From NCBI RefSeq assembly GCF_900116345.1, contig NZ_FPAH01000015.1:1-58416 (forward strand): a stretch of DNA of 58,416 nt. The letters run 5' to 3'. The position numbers and the translations under genes are program-made. This document shows positions 18,150-25,821 of the stretch, in pieces. Numbering within the stretch: position 1 is the first letter of the stretch; each line of letters begins with the position of its first letter. The DNA is from Succinivibrio dextrinosolvens. GTDB taxonomy: Bacteria > Pseudomonadota > Gammaproteobacteria > Enterobacterales > Succinivibrionaceae. Below the pieces are notes generated by a model that did not search any database, was not told where the DNA came from, and saw only the letters and a list, made by a program, of their open reading frames with translations.

Positions 18150-18463
18150 AGTTTAAAGCTCATCTAGGGAGTCCTTTCGGTTTAAGATCTTCTTAAAAGC
18201 GAATAAACCTGATAACTCCATCTTTACATAAAAACAAAATCTTTTGGTCATTTTCAAATCTCTCAAAAAAGAAACTTTGTACAGACATGCCATACAAAGT
18301 TATCAAACAAACACAAGAACTTTTGTAATTTCAAGAGGATAACCTCTTGTTTCTCTCCTGAGATTTGGCTCACTGGCCGGTTTAATAATCCGTCTAAATA
18401 ACTTAACGGACGGAGAGAAAATTCCTTTAGTAAAAATTTTAAAAGATTTTAACTATTTGTTTT
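18150..18463. other. 314-bp intergenic region with two perfect inverted repeats
   Basis: Between convergent araC-type and ATPase genes. It holds AACTTTGTA/TACAAAGTT (18273-18281 and 18293-18301, 11-base loop) and CAAGAGG/CCTCTTG (18332-18338 and 18343-18349, 4-base loop) followed by TTTCTCTCC. The second is a plausible terminator for the sugar operon. The role of the first is unknown. No ORF of interest. Confidence 0.5.
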
Positions 18464-19819
18464 CTAAAGACATATTGTCATATATGGAGGAATACAGAGA
18501 ATGTCATCTTTTATACTCAGATTCTTAGGATGTATGACATAGCACCCACCGATCCTCTTACTATATTTTTCCTTAAAACGAGTAAGTGACTTAGTTGTGT
18601 ATCTTTTTCCTGATTTAACCTCTATAGGAAAAGTCTTGTATGTCAGCTTACTGTTATTGGAAATGAGGAAATCTATCTCTATATCGTTTCTATGTTTTTC
18701 TTCATTATATCTCGTATAGAAAAAGAGTTTATGGCCATTTGCAGTTAACATTTGGGCAATCATGTTCTCATATAGCATTCCTTCATTTAAGGATAGTTTA
18801 TCCATCAGTATCTGTTTGTAGACTTCATTCTCCAATATTTCATTTTCATTAAACGCATGAGAAACTAGTAGTCCGGTGTCACTCATATAACATTTAATAT
18901 AAGTTTCAGAGGCATTTAAAGAAGGCGCTATATTAGGATCATCTGTCTTTCTGCATTCATTAACAATCATACTGTCAGTAAGCCAGAAAAAAGTCTCAGC
19001 ATATTGTTCAGCAAAGGATCCTTCAATAATATTGCTGAAAACAACTCTCTTTTCATGTTTTGATAAAAGAGCTGGCAACATATCATATAAGGAAATAACT
19101 CTAGATCTGTACATAGCTTTGATCTTCATTATGTCCTCACGATATAGATTAAGTATATTTCTCTTAACTCGGTCAACCTCACCCAAATTCTTATTTGAAT
19201 CTATATAGGTCATAACTGCCTGAGGCATGCCACCTACAAGCATATATTCACGAAATAACTGCATTGCCTTTTCATGAATACCTTTCTCTAAAGGAACTTT
19301 CTTCTCAAAACAATCTTTGATATAGGAAACAATCGGCTTATTTCCAAGTGCAATACAAAATTCTTCAAAATCCATCGGATACATTTTTAATGCACGTTCC
19401 TCCGATGGAATAACAATATCCTTAATGTTTTCTCTGATGGAAATAAGAGAACCTGTTTCTATGTAATCATATCTTCCATCTGCTACAAGATACTTAATCA
19501 TTTCTCTTGCAGTTGGGAAACGTTGAACCTCATCAAAAATAATCAGACTTTTTCTCTCTTTAAGTTCTACTCCATAGACATTCTGAAGCATCATAAATAG
19601 AGTGTTTAGATCATTATTAAACCTTACAAAATATTGTTTGATTTCATCAGATGTTCGAGCAAAATCAATCAAAAGAAAACTCTCATATTCTTTTTTAGCA
19701 AATTCCTGAACTATAGTTGATTTACCGATTCGTCTCGCACCTTCTATTAATAAAGCTTCTTTGCCTTCAAATTTTTTCCATTCCAAAAGAGAATCATAAA
19801 TCTTTCTATTAAAAATCAA
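18464..19819 (-). CDS. AAA ATPase with C-terminal DUF4143-type domain
   Basis: 451 residues. Start is TTG (19817-19819) with GGAG at 7 bases. Walker A GARRIGKST (27-35), Walker B SLIIFDEVQR (91-100), then a sensor-like region ETGSLIS. The C-terminal half ends with the nuclease-like fold seen in DUF4143 ATPases: EIDFLISN...FPIEVKSGKRY, an E-x-D...E-V-K pattern reminiscent of PD-(D/E)XK. These proteins are common, patchily distributed and of unknown role. Its surroundings are AT-rich, with repeats on the upstream side, so it was probably acquired laterally. Confidence 0.8.
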   Translation of the reverse strand: MIFNRKIYDSLLEWKKFEGKEALLIEGARRIGKSTIVQEFAKKEYESFLLIDFARTSDEIKQYFVRFNNDLNTLFMMLQNVYGVELKERKSLIIFDEVQRFPTAREMIKYLVADGRYDYIETGSLISIRENIKDIVIPSEERALKMYPMDFEEFCIALGNKPIVSYIKDCFEKKVPLEKGIHEKAMQLFREYMLVGGMPQAVMTYIDSNKNLGEVDRVKRNILNLYREDIMKIKAMYRSRVISLYDMLPALLSKHEKRVVFSNIIEGSFAEQYAETFFWLTDSMIVNECRKTDDPNIAPSLNASETYIKCYMSDTGLLVSHAFNENEILENEVYKQILMDKLSLNEGMLYENMIAQMLTANGHKLFFYTRYNEEKHRNDIEIDFLISNNSKLTYKTFPIEVKSGKRYTTKSLTRFKEKYSKRIGGCYVIHPKNLSIKDDILCIPPYMTICL

Positions 19820-19880
19820 TTTAATACTCCAGGTTTTCTATTTTTCTGCAAATAATACGCAGGTTGCTTGTTGTTATACT

Positions 19881-20045
19881 TTTGGTATATACGCAGTTTA
19901 ATTATAAGCAGTCTTTGGTGTATGCGCAATTTAATTTCTTTTAAACTTTGGTGTATACGCAGTTTCATTTTTCATAAATTTTGGTGTATGCGCAGTTTCA
20001 TTTTTCACAAACTTTGGTGTATGCGCAGTTTCATTTTTCATAATT
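19881..20045. repeat. five tandem 33-bp repeats
   Basis: A 16-bp core close to TTTGGTGTATGCGCAG begins at 19881, 19914, 19947, 19980 and 20013, exactly 33 bp apart. The following 17 bp (TTTCATTTTTCATAAAT-like) is also conserved in the last three units and decays toward the ATPase gene. With no unique spacers it is not a CRISPR array; it is a minisatellite-like or iteron-like direct repeat. Confidence 0.85.
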
Positions 20046-20066
20046 GTAGTAGTTGTAGTAGTCAAG

Positions 20067-20323
20067 AAAAGTAGACATGAAAAAAACTTTTTATTGCATT
20101 TCTTTTTCAAAAGTGGACACGGGCCAAATTTTTTTAATTTTTTGTTTTTCAAAAGTAGACATGAGGGACTTTTTCTAGCAGTTTTCTTTTCCAAAAGTGG
20201 ACACACCTTCTGAAGCTGTGTGTTTGCGCCTTTTCTGAACAAACTATGGTTCCTCTGTCAGAATCCTTTTTTCAAAAGTGTTTTTCTTTTCAATTTCCCC
20301 CAGTAGTCAAGATAAAGTAGACA
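20067..20323. repeat. 42-bp tandem repeats with core AAAAGTRGACA
   Basis: The core starts at 20067, 20109, 20151 and 20193, exactly 42 bp apart. Two divergent copies follow at 20274 (AAAAGTGTTTT) and 20313 (TAAAGTAGACA). The first and last copies share a longer flank: AGTAGTCAAGA then AAAGTAGACA then GAAAAA (from 20056 and 20302). Multiple direct copies of a TGTCNACTTTT-like element are typical of transposase-binding ends in some IS families such as IS21, so this may be the remnant of an IS terminus; no transposase gene is adjacent. Confidence 0.7.
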
Positions 20324-20478
20324 AGAAAAACTATTTTCTGATTATCTTTTCCCCAAAAAAATATCATTTCGTTAAATGATCTCTTAACAGCATAATAAAT
20401 CACTAATTTTCTTTATCGATAATAAAAACATAGATAACTTTAAAACACACAAACTTTTTATTATCGTGGGCTACTGCT

Positions 20479-20955
20479 ATGAAATACCAGACAAAACTAT
20501 TCTCAAACATCCTAAAGAAAATTAAATCCCAGTTCGATTACGACAATTTCCAGCCACAGAAAGTAATCGACAAAATCAACGGTAAGAAGGACCTATACAT
20601 TGTTCCGGTAGATGAGGAATTCGATCCTGAGCTGAAAATTAAAAAGGATGTTGTAGGGATCCTGGAAAAGAACAGAGACGAAATTCTATCAAAGCTGATT
20701 AAATACTGGGATGATACTAAGGATAAGGCAGAGTTATTCAAATGGAAAATTGATTTCCCTTTAAATTCCTTAATCGGCGTGAAGTTTTCTGATTCAATTT
20801 CAGAGTCTAAATTTCAGTTTAAATCTGAGGAGCTGGTGAATGATACTGCTACTACCTGGTTTAAGGCCAAGCTTAACATCATTGACACCAATATGCAGGT
20901 TAAGGTTTCTGCTATGCCTTCAGTAAACGAACTTGTTTTAGAGGCTGCAGTTTAA
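20479..20955 (+). CDS. hypothetical protein, 158 residues
   Basis: I do not recognise this family. Soluble, Lys/Asp-rich, no signal peptide or membrane helix. The N-terminal half is charged and helical (MKYQTKLFSNILKKIKSQ); the C-terminal half alternates as if forming beta strands (FKWKIDFPLNSLIGVKFSD ... WFKAKLNIIDTNMQVKVSAMPSVNELVLEAAV). The start ATG has no strong ribosome site (GTGGGC upstream). It is framed by the repeat arrays on the left and a strong terminator on the right. Steady coding character and a real terminator argue that it is expressed. Confidence 0.6.
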   Translation: MKYQTKLFSNILKKIKSQFDYDNFQPQKVIDKINGKKDLYIVPVDEEFDPELKIKKDVVGILEKNRDEILSKLIKYWDDTKDKAELFKWKIDFPLNSLIGVKFSDSISESKFQFKSEELVNDTATTWFKAKLNIIDTNMQVKVSAMPSVNELVLEAAV

Positions 20956-21000
20956 ATAGGACAATACTGAGGTTAACTCAAAATTGAAATGACATTTACG

Positions 21001-21032
21001 AAAAAGGCTTTCTCAACGAGAAAGCCTTTTCT
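21001..21032. terminator. bidirectional intrinsic terminator
   Basis: A 13-bp perfect stem AAAAGGCTTTCTC/GAGAAAGCCTTTT with a 3-base loop, with A-run before and T-run after. It serves the convergent 158-residue gene and the leftward GGGtGRT gene. Confidence 0.9.
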
Positions 21033-21057
21033 TTACTTATTCAGATAAGGTTTTAAA

Positions 21058-22059
21058 TTACTTGTTTAAAGCCTGTGAAACCTGAACAGCGATAGCTACA
21101 GTTGCACCTACCATTGGGTTGTTACCCATGCCTAGGAAGCCCATCATCTCAACGTGAGCTGGAACTGATGAAGAACCTGCGAACTGAGCATCTGAATGCA
21201 TACGACCCATGGTATCGGTCATACCGTATGAAGCAGGACCTGCAGCCATGTTATCTGGGTGTAGAGTACGTCCGGTACCACCACCTGAAGCAACAGAGAA
21301 GTACTTCTTACCCTGCTCGATGCACTCTTTCTTATAAGTACCAGCTACTGGGTGCTGGAAACGGGTTGGGTTGGTTGAGTTACCGGTAATAGAAACGTCA
21401 ACACCCTCGTGATGCATAATTGCAACACCTTCACGAACATCATCAGCACCGAAGCAACGTACGTTTGCACGCTCAGTATCTGAGTAAGCCTTGGTGTTAA
21501 CAATCTTCAGCTCTGAAGTGTAGTAATCGAACTGAGTCTGAACATAGGTAAAGCCGTTGATACGTGAAATGATCTGAGCAGCATCCTTACCTAAACCGTT
21601 CAGGATAACGCGTAGAGGCTCTTTACGTGCCTTGTTAGCGTTACGAACGATACCGATAGCGCCTTCAGCAGCAGCAAATGACTCGTGACCAGCTAGGAAG
21701 CAGAAGCACTTGGTCTCGTCACGTAGAAGCATAGCGCCTAGATTACCGTGACCTAAACCTACCTTACGATCCTCAGCAACAGAACCTGGAATACAGAAAG
21801 CCTGTAGACCGATACCGATTGCCTCAGCAGCATCAGCAGCAACCTTGCAGCCCTTCTTAATTGCGATAGCTGCACCAACGGTATATGCCCAGCTTGCGTT
21901 CTCGAAAGCAATACCCTGAATATCCTTAACAGTCTGATATGGGTCTAAACCGTACTGAGCGCAGATTTCCTTACACTCTTCAACAGACTTAATGCCGTAC
22001 TGAGCTAATACACCATTGATTTTATCAATACGACGCTCATAACTTTCAAATAATGCCAT
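21058..22059 (-). CDS. GGGtGRT family protein
   Basis: 333 residues. Contains the motif that names the family, ASGGGTGRTLHP (about 267-278), plus AGHESFAAAEGAIGIV and a C-terminal GMGNNPMVGATVAIAVQ. The family is found mostly in anaerobes and no reaction is established to my knowledge. Cytoplasmic, no signal. GAGG lies 9 bases before the ATG. It begins 14 bp after the NifU-like gene in the same leftward operon. That pairing is a known association, suggesting an Fe-S or sulfur-related partnership; beyond this the function is open. Confidence 0.85.
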   Translation of the reverse strand: MALFESYERRIDKINGVLAQYGIKSVEECKEICAQYGLDPYQTVKDIQGIAFENASWAYTVGAAIAIKKGCKVAADAAEAIGIGLQAFCIPGSVAEDRKVGLGHGNLGAMLLRDETKCFCFLAGHESFAAAEGAIGIVRNANKARKEPLRVILNGLGKDAAQIISRINGFTYVQTQFDYYTSELKIVNTKAYSDTERANVRCFGADDVREGVAIMHHEGVDVSITGNSTNPTRFQHPVAGTYKKECIEQGKKYFSVASGGGTGRTLHPDNMAAGPASYGMTDTMGRMHSDAQFAGSSSVPAHVEMMGFLGMGNNPMVGATVAIAVQVSQALNK

Positions 22060-22073
22060 CTTTTAGTACCTCG

Positions 22074-22772
22074 TTACTCGTGTCTTGGATCAATATACTT
22101 AGCGGCATTATCCCACTGGCCGTAGTGACCGCGGATCTTGTCTAAACACTCTTTGCCAGATAACTCTGGGTGAGCCTTTAACAGATCCATTAACTTGCCA
22201 AGATTTACGAACTCGTAACCAACAATCTCATTGTCCTTGTTTAAAGCTACGCGAGTTACATAACCCTCAGCCATTTCTAGATAACGTGGACCTTTATCCT
22301 TGGTTGCGAACATGGTACCAACCTGACTACGTAGGTTCTTACCTAAGTCCTCAAGAGAAGCACCGATTGGAAGACCACCCTCAGAGAATGCAGTCTGAGT
22401 ACGGCCGTAAACGATCTGAAGGAATAGCTCGCGGTATGCAGTGTTGATAGCATCGCAAACTAAGTCAGTGTTTAAGCCTTCAAGTAGGGTCTTACCGATA
22501 AGGATTTCTGAAGCCATAGCAGCAGAATGAGTCATACCAGAGCAGCCGATGGTCTCAACTAGAGCTTCCTGAATGATGCCGTCCTTAACGTTTAAGGTCA
22601 TCTTGCAGGCGCCCTGCTGAGGAGCACACCAACCCACACCGTGAGTTAAACCGCTGATATCTTTGATTTCTTTAGCCTGAACCCACTTACCCTCTTCAGG
22701 AATAGGAGCAGGACCATGGTATGCACCCTTGGTTACAGGGCACATATTCTCTACTTCTTTAGAATAGATCAT
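22074..22772 (-). CDS. NifU-like Fe-S scaffold-type protein (partner of GGGtGRT protein)
   Basis: 232 residues. The central part resembles the IscU/NifU_N scaffold fold: a Cys in VGWCAPQQGACKMTL, IGCSGMTHSAAMASEILIGKTL (Cys followed by an S-x-A-S-E-I-L-like helix, as in IscU A-S-S-x-x-x), and later conserved Gly/Lys. It differs from housekeeping IscU by the N-terminal CPVTKGAYHGPAPIPEEGKW and a C-terminal extension. First gene of the pair; AGGT lies 9 bases before the ATG. It may carry a cluster or metal for the GGGtGRT protein. No iscS, iscA or suf gene is near. Confidence 0.8.
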   Translation of the reverse strand: MIYSKEVENMCPVTKGAYHGPAPIPEEGKWVQAKEIKDISGLTHGVGWCAPQQGACKMTLNVKDGIIQEALVETIGCSGMTHSAAMASEILIGKTLLEGLNTDLVCDAINTAYRELFLQIVYGRTQTAFSEGGLPIGASLEDLGKNLRSQVGTMFATKDKGPRYLEMAEGYVTRVALNKDNEIVGYEFVNLGKLMDLLKAHPELSGKECLDKIRGHYGQWDNAAKYIDPRHE

Positions 22773-23199
22773 TGGTGGTACCTAATTTGAATGTGTTCAA
22801 TAAATGTTATTTTCATGTTGTAGAACATCTGATTATTTCTTATTTCCATGCTTTTTCACAGATTTGTTAAATCCGTTTTAAAAGCAAAATGTTCTAAAAC
22901 ACAAAGATTATAATACACACCGCTTAAAATTTCCAAAAACTTAAACTCAAAATTCTATTTTCTTGGTTTTGATTCCAGAATAATAGACTTAATTATGCGG
23001 AACCAAAATCAGAATTCGTTTTTTGGATTTGCACACAAATGATACATAAATCTAAAAGTGTGATCTAAACTTGCACTTATGGACTTTTTATTGTAAAAAT
23101 TCTTATCGGACAAAATTTCGATAAAAAAACAAAACAGATTTGAAATATAAGCTGTTAATAAAACGATGAGTTAATTTTAAGCATTTCAAGGAATTTACT
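22773..23199. other. 427-bp divergent intergenic region
   Basis: Between the leftward NifU-like gene and rightward sstT. It holds a likely leftward promoter (listed separately) and, near 23056-23070, GTGTGATCTAAAC, half of a CRP/FNR-like site, with a weak second half. Long AT-rich stretches follow to the sstT start. No ORF or hairpin of note. Confidence 0.5.
22907..22935 (-). promoter_or_regulatory. candidate promoter of the NifU-like/GGGtGRT operon
   Basis: On the minus strand TGGAAA (22935-22930), 17-bp spacer and a perfect TATAAT (22912-22907). The -35 matches four of six consensus bases. This would leave a ~125-base leader. Confidence 0.45.
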
Positions 23200-24441
23200 A
23201 TGCTAGAGAGTGAAAATCCAAAGGGACCGCTGTTCTTTATGGTTCTTTCAAGAACACCATTTATTCTTCAGATTGTATGCGGTCTGATTCTAGGTATATT
23301 TGCAGCTTATGTTTATCCAGATGACACTACCGTAATTCCAACATTCGGTGTTATCTTCGTTAAGGCACTGAAAGCTGTTGCGCCTATACTGATTTTCGTT
23401 CTTGTATCAGCAGCAATTGCAAAGCACAAATCAGGAATGCAGACCAACCTCAAGCCAATTATTGCACTTTACTTCGCAGGCATGGTTCTATCCGGCGGTC
23501 TGGCTCTTGTAATGAGCTATATGTATCCAAGCACCTTCAGTGAGCTGGCATCTAATGCAAATGTTTCCGCTCCTCAGGGTATCAAGGAAGTTTTAGTAAA
23601 CTTCGTAACACAGGCTGTTGAAAATCCTGTTTCAGCATTCATCAACGGTAACTTCGTAGCAATTCTTCTATGGTCAATTGCTCTGGGTATGATGTTCAGA
23701 TACTCACACGACAATACCAAGAGAGTATTAGATGATCTTGCAATTGCAGTATCCGGTGTTATCCGTATGGTTATCCGCTGTGCACCTCTTGGTGTATTCG
23801 GTCTGGTTTACTCTTCATGTACACAGGAAGGTGGCTTTGCCAACCTGCTAAACTATGTTCATGTTGTTGTAGTGTTGGTTGTTACAATGCTGATTATTGC
23901 TCTGATAATCAACCCTATTCTTGTATTCATTACTACCCACAAGAATCCATATCCACTGGTTCTAAAGTGTCTAGCTAAATCAGGTACAACAGCATTCTTC
24001 ACCAGATCATCAGCAGCAAACCTGCCAGTTAATCTGGCTTTATGTGAAGAGTTAGGTTTAAACAAGGCTACCTATACTATTTCAATTCCTCTGGGCTGCA
24101 CCATTAATATGTCAGGTGCCGGTGTAACCATCGTTATTATGACCATGGCAGCTGCCAATACATTAGGTATCCATGTTGATTTTGCCTCAGCATTCCTAAT
24201 GTGTATTGCCTCTGTTCTATGTGCCTGTGGTTCTTCAGGTGTTGCCGGTGGTTCTTTAATGCTGATTCCTCTGGCCTGTTCAATCTTTGGTATTCCAAAT
24301 GACATTGCAATGCAGGTTATCGGTATTGGCTTTATTATCGGTGTAGTTCAGGATTCATGTGAAACAGCTCTGAACAGCTCTACCGACGTTATCTTCACAG
24401 CTGCAGCTTGTGAAAGAGCAGAGAGAAAAGCTAACAACTAA
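23200..24441 (+). CDS. sstT: Na+/serine-threonine symporter SstT
   Basis: 413 residues, 8-9 membrane helices plus re-entrant loops of the dicarboxylate/amino-acid:cation symporter fold. Matches SstT from the N-terminal FILQIVCGLILGIFAAYVYP through FFTRSSAANLPVNLALCEELGLNKATYTISIPLGCTINMSGAGVTI to ACGSSGVAGGSLMLIP and VVQDSCETALNSSTDV. Imports serine and threonine with Na+ across the inner membrane. Monocistronic, with its own terminator. AAGGAA lies 6 bases before the ATG. Confidence 0.95.
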   Translation: MLESENPKGPLFFMVLSRTPFILQIVCGLILGIFAAYVYPDDTTVIPTFGVIFVKALKAVAPILIFVLVSAAIAKHKSGMQTNLKPIIALYFAGMVLSGGLALVMSYMYPSTFSELASNANVSAPQGIKEVLVNFVTQAVENPVSAFINGNFVAILLWSIALGMMFRYSHDNTKRVLDDLAIAVSGVIRMVIRCAPLGVFGLVYSSCTQEGGFANLLNYVHVVVVLVVTMLIIALIINPILVFITTHKNPYPLVLKCLAKSGTTAFFTRSSAANLPVNLALCEELGLNKATYTISIPLGCTINMSGAGVTIVIMTMAAANTLGIHVDFASAFLMCIASVLCACGSSGVAGGSLMLIPLACSIFGIPNDIAMQVIGIGFIIGVVQDSCETALNSSTDVIFTAAACERAERKANN

Positions 24442-24463
24442 TTATTTGACTTTTTCAAATTTT

Positions 24464-24512
24464 AGAACCTCCAGATAGCTGAGAAATACAGCATTCTGGG
24501 GGTTCTTGTCTT
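24464..24512 (+). terminator. terminator after sstT
   Basis: Stem AGAACCTCCAGA/TCTGGGGGTTCT (one T-G pair) enclosing a smaller AGCTG/CAGC stem, ending in TTCTTGTCTTCT. The U-tract is interrupted. Confidence 0.7.
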
Positions 24513-24596
24513 CTAGACCCCGCATTAAATCTAGCATCTTAACAGTTAATATTTTTATCTAGGTCACAGTTTCATACAAAAAAACGCTTGAAAACG

Positions 24597-24624
24597 TTGA
24601 TACATCTAAGATTTGATGTATAGT
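24597..24624 (+). promoter_or_regulatory. sigma-70 promoter of the HU gene
   Basis: TTGATA (24597-24602), 16-bp spacer, TATAGT (24619-24624), placing the start site about 30 bases before the ATG. A TCTAGGTCACAG segment upstream (24558-24569) resembles a CRP half-site. Confidence 0.65.
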
Positions 24625-24661
24625 CACTTAAAACAACAAACAATCACAAAGGAAATATACT

Positions 24662-24943
24662 ATGAATAAAACTCAACTTGTTGATGCTATTGCAAAGACT
24701 AGTGGTCTAACTAAGGTTGATTCAAAGAAGGCTGTTGAAGCTTTCCTAGAGTCTGTAGAGGCAGCATTAGTTAAGGGTGACACCGTTCAGCTAATCGGTT
24801 TTGGTACTTTCAAGGTATCAAAGAGAGCTGCTCGTCAGGGTCGTAACCCAAGAACTGGCGAAGTTATCAAGATTGCAGCAAGCAAAGTTCCTGCATTCTC
24901 AGCTGGTTCCGCTCTAAAGGACGCAGTTAACAAGAAGAAGTAA
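24662..24943 (+). CDS. hup: nucleoid protein HU
   Basis: 93 residues, one more turn than the usual 90 because of the Lys-rich end (VNKKK). [18 protein letters not shown] and the DNA-binding arm [31 protein letters not shown] are clear HU signatures; IHF-specific features are absent. Binds and bends DNA non-specifically, organising the nucleoid. AAAGGAA precedes the ATG by 7 bases. Monocistronic between its own promoter and terminator. Whether it is the HupA or HupB type cannot be told. Confidence 0.97.
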   Translation: MNKTQLVDAIAKTSGLTKVDSKKAVEAFLESVEAALVKGDTVQLIGFGTFKVSKRAARQGRNPRTGEVIKIAASKVPAFSAGSALKDAVNKKK

Positions 24944-24964
24944 TTTCTTTTAAATTCATATGGG

Positions 24965-24994
24965 AAGCCAGAATTGTTAAAATTCTGGCTTTTT
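24965..24994 (+). terminator. terminator after the HU gene
   Basis: Perfect 11-bp stem AAGCCAGAATT/AATTCTGGCTT, 5-base loop, then TTTT. Confidence 0.9.
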
Positions 24995-25039
24995 ATTTTG
25001 GATTCGACAAATCTCTATTTCAGTAAAAAAAATGACGAT

Positions 25040-25084
25040 AAATGTGATCTAAATCATGTATAATAGCCTCCGTTTGTGTATATA
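25040..25084 (+). promoter_or_regulatory. CRP-like box and promoter of udk-nupC
   Basis: The 22-bp element at 25040-25061 has TGTGA (25043-25047), N6, TCATG, close to the CRP consensus in both halves; it also reads GTGAT-N4-ATCAT, an FNR-like core. A perfect TATAAT (25059-25064) overlaps its right edge, and a second -10 candidate TATATA lies at 25079-25084. If the second is used, the box centres near -40, a class II activator position. nupC is CRP-controlled in E. coli, which supports the CRP reading. Confidence 0.55.
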
Positions 25085-25172
25085 TCCATGTAACTCTGAT
25101 TAGAGATTATTAAAATAAAGACAATTTAGATGTGGATGCCAGATCTATATTTAAATTGGAGAGAGTAAGATA

Positions 25173-25793
25173 GTGAAGACAGTATTTATTGGAATTGCAG
25201 GCGGCACTGGTTCAGGAAAATCAACCTTTACCCAAAGACTCAAAGATTATTTCGGTGATAATCTGACAGTTATCTATCATGATAATTACTACAGAAGACG
25301 TGATGATCTCAGTTTCGATCAGCGCAAACTCATCAACTACGATCACCCAGATTCTCTTGAAACCTCTCTCTTAATTGACCACATCATTCAACTCAAAAAC
25401 GGACAGGACGTCGAAGGCCCTCTATACGATTTCGCTCAGCACAACAGATCGGATAAAACAGTTCTTATCAAACCATGTAAGGTCATCATTGTTGAAGGAA
25501 TTCTGGTTCTGCATGAAACTCTTTTAAGCGATCTGTTTGACTATAAAATTTACCTTGATGCCGACGCAGATGAACGAATTCTGAGAAGAGCAGCAAGAGA
25601 TATCAAGATGAGAGGAAGAGAGCTTCCTGATATCATCGCCCAGTATCTTTCTACTGTTAAACCAATGCACAATCTGTTTGTTGAACCAACAAAGTCAGTT
25701 GCTGACATTATTATTAACAGTGCTCTGAATGAAGCTGCATTCGATATTGTCAAAACCAAAATAGAAAGCATCATCTCCACAAAAGAAAACTGA
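25173..25793 (+). CDS. udk: uridine kinase
   Basis: 206 residues. Start is GTG (25173-25175) with GGAGAGAG upstream. P-loop GGTGSGKS (10-17), HDNYYRRRDDL, NYDHPDSLET, and RRAARDIKMRGR lid region identify the pyrimidine ribonucleoside kinase, which phosphorylates uridine and cytidine to UMP and CMP with ATP or GTP. It lies 28 bp before nupC, giving a salvage operon of import plus kinase. Confidence 0.95.
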   Translation: MKTVFIGIAGGTGSGKSTFTQRLKDYFGDNLTVIYHDNYYRRRDDLSFDQRKLINYDHPDSLETSLLIDHIIQLKNGQDVEGPLYDFAQHNRSDKTVLIKPCKVIIVEGILVLHETLLSDLFDYKIYLDADADERILRRAARDIKMRGRELPDIIAQYLSTVKPMHNLFVEPTKSVADIIINSALNEAAFDIVKTKIESIISTKEN

Positions 25794-25821
25794 TTCTTAA
25801 ACCACAACCTAGAGTATAAAT

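Larger units (their letters stand above)
19820..20478. other. 659-bp gene-free region filled by tandem repeats
   Basis: Upstream of the ATPase gene and of the next rightward gene. Contains the 33-bp and 42-bp repeat arrays described separately, then AT-rich sequence to 20478. Open frames exist on both strands across the arrays only because both periods are multiples of three; their products are low-complexity repeats and I do not call them genes. Confidence 0.6.

Noticed and set aside
19881-20045. Possible CRISPR array
   Set aside because: The 33-bp units are contiguous; the 17 bp between cores is itself conserved, there are no unique spacers, and no cas genes are present.
19931-20242. Leftward 103-codon frame
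   Set aside because: It consists only of 11- and 14-residue repeats produced by the DNA arrays; low complexity, no ribosome site, and the opposite strand is open as well.
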